Assembly (NCBI GenBank): GCA_965246945.1
Contig: CBDFFW010000001.1
Coordinates: 1,730,761 to 1,794,760 of the forward strand
Reading direction: 5' to 3'
DNA from: CBDFFW01 sp965246945
Lineage (GTDB): Bacteria; Pseudomonadota; Alphaproteobacteria; UBA11073
DNA length: 64,000 bases
Below, piece by piece: positions 25,632 to 32,056 of this stretch (positions are counted from its first letter, which is position 1; each line of letters begins with the position of its first letter). The notes beneath the pieces are model-generated. The model searched no databases, was not told where the DNA came from, and saw only the letters and a list, made by a program, of their open reading frames with translations. A program made the translations under genes and the position numbers.

Positions 25632-26141
25632 TTATTTTTGTTTTAATGTTTCGAGGAGGTTTTGCTGCGCCTTGCGGATTAAAACATCACTTTCGGCATA
25701 GGTGATTTCACCCGTATCGATTTTGTCGGCAATTTTGATGCGGTAAGCAAAAAAGCGTTCAAATTCTTCTAAATCGGCTTGATCTAGCCTATTTGCGATA
25801 ACTTTTCGCATTTCTTTATTTTCACAAATCGTGCGTATAAAATTGCGCATTTCCAGATCGCTGCTTCTATTTGCGCACTTACGTTTTGCTTCAATAATTT
25901 CTTGTCTTAATTCCTGAATGGCAGCTTCTTGGGTATTTATGGCGCCAGGGTCAACCATCGTATGGTCGTTGGCGATACACCCCGGCAAAGCCAAAACAAC
26001 TAATAGGGATGCAAATTTGTTTTTAATTGAATTAAGCCCATTGGAATCTTGTCCCATATTTGCTTTGCTTTTATTTGCAATCTGAATATGCTTTACTTGA
26101 ACTGTACTGTTCTTTATAAATATATGAGTCAGTTTCTTCAT
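25632..26141 (-). CDS. exported protein, paralogue of the protein at 27862-28476
   Basis: About 169 residues from the ATG at 26141, which has AAGGG eight bases upstream. A hydrophobic segment 'FASLLVVLALPGC' with a lipobox-like end lies about 40-55 residues in, so this is a lipoprotein (possibly from an internal ATG at 26057) or a single-pass membrane protein. The remainder is helical and charged: 'KRKCANRSSDLEMRNFIRTICENKEMRKVI' and 'RIKIADKIDTGEITYAESDVLIRKAQQNL'. The same layout of Cys, ICEN, KxxI and DALDKG/DKIDTG blocks is seen in the protein on the other side of umuC. Function unknown. Confidence 0.6.
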   Translation of the reverse strand: MKKLTHIFIKNSTVQVKHIQIANKSKANMGQDSNGLNSIKNKFASLLVVLALPGCIANDHTMVDPGAINTQEAAIQELRQEIIEAKRKCANRSSDLEMRNFIRTICENKEMRKVIANRLDQADLEEFERFFAYRIKIADKIDTGEITYAESDVLIRKAQQNLLETLKQK

Positions 26142-26453
26142 AGTAAAGCCCTTGCGTTGACAGATATTGTCAAAGCAACAAGCTAATATCAATAGTAAAA
26201 CATGCTACTTTTTAAGTTAACACTTTTATAATTACTTATTTTAATTAAAAATTGTGCCTTTAACTAGTTCATAGACACAATATGTAGTGTGTGATAGCGT
26301 TTTTGCTGTCTTATATCCTTCCAATTGGAGTCAAATTAACACTTTTGGAATTCTAACTTTCCGCATTTCATGGAAAAACATACTTAATTGAGCCAATTTT
26401 AAAATTTATCAATATTTCAAAGCACTTAGGCCTCTTAAGTTATGCATAAAACA

Positions 26454-27833
26454 TTATTCCAAAAATTCTGCACGCTCCGGAATACGTGAAAAAGCAATTT
26501 TTGTTTCGACGATATCAGGTTGCATCGCACCAATGGTCACTGTGTCTTTGCCATACCGACGATTAAGCGCATCAAGTTTTTTAAGTAGTTCGCTGCGTTT
26601 ACTTACTTTAGCAGGCGTGGCGAACAAATCAGGCGCAGCACTACCTTGTGGTTGGAGCGATAATAAATTCACACTAATTTTTTTAATAAGGGCTGGCTTT
26701 AATTGCACACCCATTTCATTCCATAAAGCGCGAAGTTCATTCAGCAATACAAAACTATCATCTGTGCGCGTCAATTTTCGTTCGCCATACCAGCGCGTTG
26801 AAAATGGTGTTCGCACGCTAAGGGTCATTTGTGCGCAATTCAATTCATAACGCCGAAGGCGCATAGCTGCCTTCAATAATAAACGCCGCGCAATAATATG
26901 TGCTTGCGGCGGGGGTCGTTGATCGGGTGCCAATACGCGGCTATGTCCCACTACTGCCTTTTCACCACTTTCCGTTTCGGGCAAATCATAACCATGCAGC
27001 CAGTACCACATACGTTCGCCTTGAACGCTACCCCATAATTTGCGGAGCTGCTTGGGCGAAGTAGCCCATAACTGCGCCACACTATGCACACCACCACGGT
27101 GTAGCCGCAATTGCATATTACTGCCAATGCCGGTCATATCTGTCAGCTTCATATTTAACAATGCGCCGGGTAGACTGGCCGCTTCTAACACAACTAATCC
27201 ATCGGGCTTTTGTAATTCCGTACCTTGTTTAGCTAGCCAGCGATTAGGCCCAATGCCAATCGAACAGCGCAAACTTGTGCCGATTTCCTGTTTAATCGCT
27301 GTTTTAATGTTCAACGCCAATTGCCGTGCAAATGCAGGGTCTTGTTCATTATCCATAAGCTGGCAGGCAAATTCATCAATGGAACACACCATAGTAACCG
27401 GAATGCAGCTTTCTACCACTTCCTGTAATCGATGATGCATTTCAACATATTCTTGATGGCGTGCCATCGTAATTTTTAAATCCGGGCAACGCTTCTTTGC
27501 CTCCCAAACGGGTGTTCCAGTTTTAATACCATAAGCGCGTGCTTCATAACTTGCAGCAATTGCACAGGTACTATCGGTTAACATAGGCACTACAATAAGT
27601 GGTTGGCCTTGCAATTCGGGCTTTAGATGCTGTTCAACACTGGCAAAGAAAGAATTAAAATCAATAAATAGCCAACGTAACGGTCGATCAGCCCAGCCTT
27701 TTTGTAAAGCTGCTTGACGCGGTAGATGGATTGGATTTGATGAAGCTGCATGTGAATGGCCTTTAGCGTTGTTGCCGTAAAAGCCGCCATAAGGATTAAA
27801 ATAATCTTTTGCTATTTCTGTTACTTTAGCCAT
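26454..27833 (-). CDS. umuC: Y-family translesion DNA polymerase (UmuC-like)
   Basis: 459-residue error-prone polymerase. The catalytic core begins at about residue 53 with 'WLFIDFNSFFASVEQHL' (first metal Asp), the steric-gate region and 'CSIDEFACQL' (Asp-Glu pair), then the HhH thumb 'LTDMTGIGSNMQLRLHRGG' and little-finger domain. An unusual 50-residue N-terminal extension precedes the core. It lies on the same strand as the UmuD-like gene but about 900 bp downstream of it, separated by a hairpin-rich segment and an exported protein. It would act in SOS mutagenesis with UmuD'. Confidence 0.9.
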   Translation of the reverse strand: MAKVTEIAKDYFNPYGGFYGNNAKGHSHAASSNPIHLPRQAALQKGWADRPLRWLFIDFNSFFASVEQHLKPELQGQPLIVVPMLTDSTCAIAASYEARAYGIKTGTPVWEAKKRCPDLKITMARHQEYVEMHHRLQEVVESCIPVTMVCSIDEFACQLMDNEQDPAFARQLALNIKTAIKQEIGTSLRCSIGIGPNRWLAKQGTELQKPDGLVVLEAASLPGALLNMKLTDMTGIGSNMQLRLHRGGVHSVAQLWATSPKQLRKLWGSVQGERMWYWLHGYDLPETESGEKAVVGHSRVLAPDQRPPPQAHIIARRLLLKAAMRLRRYELNCAQMTLSVRTPFSTRWYGERKLTRTDDSFVLLNELRALWNEMGVQLKPALIKKISVNLLSLQPQGSAAPDLFATPAKVSKRSELLKKLDALNRRYGKDTVTIGAMQPDIVETKIAFSRIPERAEFLE

Positions 27834-27861
27834 TCACGCAAATTCCACTACTAGAAGCCAT

Positions 27862-28476
27862 TCATCTATTTGATAAATCTTTAACAAGTTGCTTTTGTGC
27901 AATTTTAATTATCATTTGGCTGTCATCAACCGATATTGCACCCTTGTCTAAGGCATCGGCCACATTGAGACGCTTATCCAAAAATTGAATATAGCTTTGC
28001 ATTTGATTTTTACTTAAATCATTTTTTAGTAAACGTTTCATGCTTATATTTTCACATAAAATATGGCCATAAATTTGACGTGTATTTGAATGAAATTCAG
28101 CCCGGCAAAATTGCTTAATAGCCAAAATTGAATCTTGAATTTCAAAAATCCTTTCTTGCTGGTTTTGCTTTACTGATTGATTATTATTGTTCTCGTTTGC
28201 ACTTGCTTCCAAGAAATTAAAGAACGTTAAGCTTGTTAAAATTGTTAAAATAATATTTTTAGTCATCTTCTTTTTTTTAAATTGAGGCTTTTCGTTCAAG
28301 GGATTACCATACTCATCAACATGGCCTTTTTGCCAAAGTCGCATTAATTCATCAATGGTGTTAGCAAAAAGGTCTATTTCGTTGCCGATTAGGGTTACCT
28401 TTCGAAATTCGTAGATAAATTTCACGATAAATGGCGGAAATGTTATTACGCTTTCGCCTTTATTCTTAATTGCCAT
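27862..28476 (-). CDS. exported/membrane protein, paralogue of the protein at 25632-26141
   Basis: 204 residues. A 70-residue cytosolic-looking N-terminus ends in a basic run (FKKKK), followed by a hydrophobic signal-like stretch 'NIILTILTSLTFFNFLEASA' (about 74-93); an internal ATG at 28266 would make this a normal signal peptide. The exported part has a Cys pair ('IKQFCRAEF', 'GHILCENISMKRLL') and 'LNVADALDKGAISVDDSQMIIKIAQKQL', matching its paralogue downstream of umuC block by block. No known family; sits between the umuD-like and umuC-like genes. Confidence 0.6.
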   Translation of the reverse strand: MAIKNKGESVITFPPFIVKFIYEFRKVTLIGNEIDLFANTIDELMRLWQKGHVDEYGNPLNEKPQFKKKKMTKNIILTILTSLTFFNFLEASANENNNNQSVKQNQQERIFEIQDSILAIKQFCRAEFHSNTRQIYGHILCENISMKRLLKNDLSKNQMQSYIQFLDKRLNVADALDKGAISVDDSQMIIKIAQKQLVKDLSNR

Positions 28477-28493
28477 CTAAATCCCCATGACTA

Positions 28494-28688
28494 GATCACC
28501 TGGCTAATTCCAGGTGATCGGGGAGTTGGAAAGCCCGTTTCATATGAAGAAGGCTGCACTGGCCTTTAGGCTTGCGCCCTAGACATACGCCAGTACCTCC
28601 CCGACCAAAGGTCGAGGAGTGCTTTTGCGGTAGCACAACCGCATATGAAACCGGGGTTTCCACACCCCATCGCAAATTACTGCGATGG
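28494..28688 (-). other. hairpin-dense segment, candidate structured RNA or small palindromic element
   Basis: In under 200 bases there are: a perfect 10-bp stem GATCACCTGG/CCAGGTGATC (28494-28519); a long-range arm CCCGTTTCATATG (28534-28546) pairing with CATATGAAACCGGG (28642-28655, one bulge) enclosing a nested hairpin ACTGGC/GCCAGT (28558-28594) with inner TAGG/CCTA; CTCCCCGACC/GGTCGAGGAG (28597-28619, one mismatch); GCGGT/ACCGC (28627-28642); GGGGT/ACCCC (28653-28668); and CCATCGCA/TGCGATGG (28667-28688). A 79-codon minus-strand frame (28735 to 28496) runs through it without a ribosome site. On the minus strand it would be transcribed from umuD. Confidence 0.6.
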
Positions 28689-28737
28689 TCTTTCTTACTA
28701 AAAAGCGACAAAATACTCAAGTTGAAGCGCTTCATAT

Positions 28738-29256
28738 CTAAAGCGTCCGGCGCACAATGCCTGTTACAACACCAGCAATATGCAAATGGTTAAATTTGTT
28801 AATTTTAATTGGTTCATAATTTTTATTTTCTGGCATAAGAAAAACACCGGATTTATCCTTTTTAAAACGCTTAACAGTTGCTTGATTATCGACATAGGCA
28901 AAAACAATCATGCCAGGCATTGCAACAATACTAGAGTCTACAACCAACGTATCCCCATCAAAAATACCTATATCAATCATAGAGTCGCCGGATGCGTTCG
29001 CTAAAAAAGTTGTATCTGGATTTTTGATTAACAATGAATTGAGTGTAAAATAACCTTCTATATCATCTGATATATGACTTGGCGTACCCGCCGAAACTTT
29101 GCTGCTTAAAAAAGGTAATTTATAACCTTTTGCATACAAATATGCTTCCACATCATCTGCCATACTTGCTGGAACGCGAATTGGCAGTGTTGATTCACCC
29201 CATCTTCCACCGCCTTTCGGTCGCCCTGAACCAATTCTTTTTCCACCATGTGCCAT
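28738..29256 (-). CDS. umuD: UmuD-like S24 self-cleaving protein
   Basis: 172 residues. The S24 peptidase core matches UmuD: cleavage site Ala56-Gly57 in 'KVSAGTPSH', nucleophile Ser92 in 'ASGDSMID' and general-base Lys129 in 'ATVKRFK'; the 37-residue Ser-Lys spacing equals that of E. coli UmuD. RecA-stimulated self-cleavage would yield UmuD' for polymerase V. The N-terminus (about 1-45, 'KRIGSGRPKGGGRW') is longer and basic, with an AT-hook-like RPK, so it could also bind DNA and act as a regulator of the divergent prophage genes (inference). Confidence 0.9.
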   Translation of the reverse strand: MAHGGKRIGSGRPKGGGRWGESTLPIRVPASMADDVEAYLYAKGYKLPFLSSKVSAGTPSHISDDIEGYFTLNSLLIKNPDTTFLANASGDSMIDIGIFDGDTLVVDSSIVAMPGMIVFAYVDNQATVKRFKKDKSGVFLMPENKNYEPIKINKFNHLHIAGVVTGIVRRTL

Positions 29257-29292
29257 TTTTCTCTCATTTCATTTTTCGTATAAAGAATCGAT

Positions 29293-29337
29293 CTTGATTA
29301 TTGTGCGGTAATCAAGTTTGTTGTAAAGCTTATTACC
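29293..29337. promoter_or_regulatory. inverted-repeat operator between umuD-like gene and divergent early gene
   Basis: CTTGATTA (29293-29300) and TAATCAAG (29309-29316) form a perfect 8-bp inverted repeat with an eight-base spacer; a further near-match half site, CTTATTACC, ends at 29337. The 99-bp spacer between the two divergent genes must hold both promoters, so a repressor-binding site is the natural reading. I saw no GTTC-N7-GTTC alphaproteobacterial LexA box. Confidence 0.5.
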
Positions 29338-29355
29338 TTCAATGAGGTGGCTAAG

Positions 29356-30057
29356 ATGGCAGAACATGAAAGAAAATATTTTTACATCAATCAGTTAGCC
29401 AAACGTTGGGGATCGGCATTAGAAGATATTCGCTATTACGCTGAAAATGGCGAATTAGAAATGCAGGTCTGGCTGGGTGACATTGAAATTACACGGTTTA
29501 ATTATGAAGAAAGAGACAAAGAACCAGTCACCGTTTATTGGGGCGCAAAAAAATATAACGACTTTGCGATAATCGAACCCCTTAAGGTGCGCGATGTTTT
29601 CCGATCTGGTAATTACAAAATTAAAGAATTTGTGTCGCTAGATAGAAAATATCTTTTAACCCTAAAAGATATAAACCGTGATTTTTACATTGCAGTTGAT
29701 GACCTAATTGTTAGCCATCAAGAGCGAGACCGCTTTGAAAATAAATATGATCTGTATGTCCCTTCTATGAAGATTAGGCAGCTTGCAAAAATACCTACTT
29801 TTGCTGGTCGGCCAAGCATCATGCGGCAAATTATTGCGCATTTAGAAGAACGCATTGCCAATCAAACTGCGGAACCATCTTTAGGAAAAGAAGCTGCCTA
29901 TTTACATAATTGGGCTAATGCGGTTATTCCCCCCGATGTACAAATTCCGCAGCCACGCTCAATCATGAATGGTATTCGCAAAAAATATCGTAATTATGCT
30001 TTAGCTATGATTGCGAATAATGAACAAAATGAAAAACACACTGCGTTAAGCGCTTAA
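29356..30057 (+). CDS. HTH-containing early prophage protein of unknown function
   Basis: 233 residues. The N-terminus 'YFYINQLAKRWGSALEDIRYYAENGELEM' reads as a MerR/excisionase-type winged helix; the rest is unrecognised, with a charged C-terminal region ('IRQLAKIPTFAGRPSIMRQIIAHLEERI'). I start at the ATG at 29356, eight bases after GAGG, instead of the in-frame GTG at 29347. It is divergent from the umuD-like gene across a putative operator and precedes the replication genes, so an early regulator is likely. Confidence 0.6.
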   Translation: MAEHERKYFYINQLAKRWGSALEDIRYYAENGELEMQVWLGDIEITRFNYEERDKEPVTVYWGAKKYNDFAIIEPLKVRDVFRSGNYKIKEFVSLDRKYLLTLKDINRDFYIAVDDLIVSHQERDRFENKYDLYVPSMKIRQLAKIPTFAGRPSIMRQIIAHLEERIANQTAEPSLGKEAAYLHNWANAVIPPDVQIPQPRSIMNGIRKKYRNYALAMIANNEQNEKHTALSA

Positions 30058-30336
30058 ATATTTATCTGCATTTTAATGCATTAAAATGCCTGACCCTTTA
30101 TGCCATCAAATGCATACCATGTTATGCAAAATCACACGAAAAATTTAAATACGCGCATACCACGTTATGCCCAAAATTATTAATGAAATTTGCATTTAAT
30201 GCAATTTAATGCACCAGAATTAAAATACTGAAAAATAGAGACATTTAATAATGATTTTAATACCTCTTGCGGCAATTTTTGATGCCACACTTTTCCATCC
30301 AATTTGGCTTATCGCACCACAACGCGGAGGCTCAAA
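30058..30336. promoter_or_regulatory. repeat-bearing AT-rich spacer upstream of early operon
   Basis: This 279-bp spacer contains two near-identical 16-mers, GCATACCATGTTATGC (30112-30127) and GCATACCACGTTATGC (30155-30170), each with GCATA/TATGC inverted ends, plus several TGCATTA/TAATGCA words around 30067-30090 and 30190-30215. Repeated symmetric sites directly before an early operon fit binding sites for a phage regulator or replication initiator. No open frame with a ribosome site is present. Confidence 0.5.
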
Positions 30337-30597
30337 TTGGAAATTCACATACATCATTTAGGCCCATGCCATCTTTCGAGACGCTGGGGCATTTCAGAAC
30401 GCACATTGGAGCGCTGGCGCTGGGCTGGCATTGGCCCCAAATTCATCAAGCTTAGCAACCGCATTTTATATCGGTTAGTTGATATCGAAGCATTTGAAGA
30501 TAGCCAGTTATGCCAAAGCATTGAAGAAGGCAAAGCTTCACCGTTCAGCCGCACAATTAAAGACCGTAATCAAGTGAATTTGAGAGGTGCCGCATGA
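30337..30597 (+). CDS. small helix-turn-helix protein (AlpA/excisionase-like)
   Basis: 86 residues: 'LGPCHLSRRWGISERTLERWRWAGIGPKFIKLSNRILYRLVDIEAFE' is a typical MerR-like winged-helix DNA-binding domain of the excisionase/AlpA type (HTH_17). The TTG start at 30337 is chosen because GGAGG lies six bases upstream; a TTG at 30304 is in frame but lacks a ribosome site. Its stop overlaps the start of the next gene. Role as an excisionase or early regulator is inferred. Confidence 0.78.
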   Translation: MEIHIHHLGPCHLSRRWGISERTLERWRWAGIGPKFIKLSNRILYRLVDIEAFEDSQLCQSIEEGKASPFSRTIKDRNQVNLRGAA

Positions 30598-31370
30598 ATG
30601 CCTTTCAACATTACGGCATTGAACATTTGTCTGCCGCATCCATTAATCTTTTTGCCGCCGAACCTGCCTTATGGGTTTTAGAACGTTTGCTAAAATTCAA
30701 GCGTGGCACCAACGCCGTTATGGCCCGCGGCAATGCCGTTGAAGCCGGTGTGCATCAAGCTTTGATGAAACCATTTTTATCAGTTGAAGCATGCATCAAA
30801 TACGCCGAACGCGAATACGACAAGCTTATGGCATTTGTGCCAGATAGTAAACGCGATGAAGAAAAGAAAAATATCGCCGGTTATGTCCGGCACGCAGCCG
30901 ATGAATTACGGCAATACGGCATACCCACCGCCTATCAAGACAAAATAACCATAATGCTTGAAGACGTGGTGGTGCCATTCGTTGGCTACATCGATTGGCG
31001 TTTTGACCAGCATGGTTTGATTGTTGATTTAAAAACCAGTGAAAGATTGCCTTCCAAAATTTCTAATTCACATGGTCGGCAAGGCACAGTTTACGCCAAA
31101 GCACACGGGAATTATGGTATGCGCTTCGCCTATGCCAAACCATCTGCATCTAAAAGCGATGGCAAAGGCATAGCGGTTTATGAACTGACCGCCGAAGACA
31201 AAGAAACGCATTTAAATGCCATTCGGCAAATTGCCCGGCGCATCCAACGCTTTCTATCGCTATCGCATGACCCACACGAATTAGCCGGCATCGTCTGTCC
31301 CAATTACGAAAGCTTTTATTGGTCAAACACAGAGACCCGAGCCGCAGGCGAAAGAGCCTTCGGCTTTTAA
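30594..31370 (+). CDS. PD-(D/E)XK nuclease (RecB-like, phage recombination)
   Basis: 258 residues of the RecB/Cas4-like nuclease superfamily. The active site is seen as 'FVGYIDWRFDQHGLIVDLKTS' (Asp and D-x-K) preceded by an N-terminal 'ARGNAVEAGVH' and followed by the QxxxY-like helix 'HGRQGTVYAKAHG'. Such phage nucleases process DNA ends for recombination. It starts in the stop of the HTH gene (ATGA) and is followed by a putative recombination partner, together suggesting a phage exonuclease-annealing pair. Confidence 0.8.
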   Translation: MNAFQHYGIEHLSAASINLFAAEPALWVLERLLKFKRGTNAVMARGNAVEAGVHQALMKPFLSVEACIKYAEREYDKLMAFVPDSKRDEEKKNIAGYVRHAADELRQYGIPTAYQDKITIMLEDVVVPFVGYIDWRFDQHGLIVDLKTSERLPSKISNSHGRQGTVYAKAHGNYGMRFAYAKPSASKSDGKGIAVYELTAEDKETHLNAIRQIARRIQRFLSLSHDPHELAGIVCPNYESFYWSNTETRAAGERAFGF

Positions 31371-31399
31371 TCCCCCCACCCCAAACATCGGAGAGCAAT

Positions 31400-32047
31400 A
31401 TGCCCTTGAACATCGGCGTTTCAGGCAGTCTGAAACCATATGCAAAATACAATTCTAAAGCAGATAAATGGTTTGCCAAAGGTGAAGGCGGCGACATTGA
31501 AATTCAGCGACCAACTTTCATCGCTGATTTTAAAAATATTGCCACTGGCTGGCTACGCTTTCGCGAAGGCCAAGCACCGGAACGGACTATGGATGTATCT
31601 TTACAACATTCAGCACCTAATCCTGGCCAAGATTTTAAACGCGGCTTTGTATTGCATGTTTTTAGCCAAAAGTATTTTGGCGGCTTAGCTGAATTATCTT
31701 CTGCGTCCATCCATATGGGCAACGCTATTCGGGAAGCTTATCAGCAATTTGAAGAACAGGCCGCCAGTAATCCGGGCTTGGTGCCAGTTTTAGAATGTGT
31801 TGGTTCGGAAACCATGAAAGATAAGTTTGGCACAAATTACCGGCCAAAACTTGTTATTGTGAAATGGGCAGAACGGCCAGCGGATTTACCGGATGCATCG
31901 CCAATTGAACAAAGTGAAATTTGGCAAGATGGCCAAGCTGCAAAACCTTCATATCAAAGCTATCAATCCGCAACGCCTGTTGCACCGCCGGCACCTGTTA
32001 CAAACAATTCCGTATCGGCACACCCACTATCACAATCGGAATTTTAA
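31400..32047 (+). CDS. phage DNA-binding/recombination protein candidate
   Basis: 215 residues, not firmly assigned. The N-terminal three quarters ('VSGSLKPYAKYNSKADKWFAKG', 'GDIEIQRPTFIADFKNIATGWLRF') looks like a compact beta-rich domain found next to RecB-like nucleases in alphaproteobacterial phages, and the C-terminus is a disordered Pro/Ser/Gln tail ending in 'SQSEF', like tails that contact partner proteins. The start at 31400 follows GGAGAG. A single-strand DNA-binding role is plausible but inferred. Confidence 0.6.
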   Translation: MPLNIGVSGSLKPYAKYNSKADKWFAKGEGGDIEIQRPTFIADFKNIATGWLRFREGQAPERTMDVSLQHSAPNPGQDFKRGFVLHVFSQKYFGGLAELSSASIHMGNAIREAYQQFEEQAASNPGLVPVLECVGSETMKDKFGTNYRPKLVIVKWAERPADLPDASPIEQSEIWQDGQAAKPSYQSYQSATPVAPPAPVTNNSVSAHPLSQSEF

Positions 32048-32056
32048 TCACTTCCA

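Noticed and set aside
28496..28735. 79-codon minus-strand frame between umuD and the exported protein
   Set aside because: It has no ribosome site and runs through consecutive hairpins; I report the segment as structured DNA/RNA and cannot exclude coding.
29257..29355. LexA box controlling umuD
   Set aside because: No GTTC-N7-GTTC or CTGT-N8-ACAG site is seen; only the CTTGATTA palindrome is present.
30058..30336. CRISPR-like array in the repeat-bearing spacer
   Set aside because: Only two repeats of 16 bases with symmetric ends and no regular unique spacers; no cas genes nearby.
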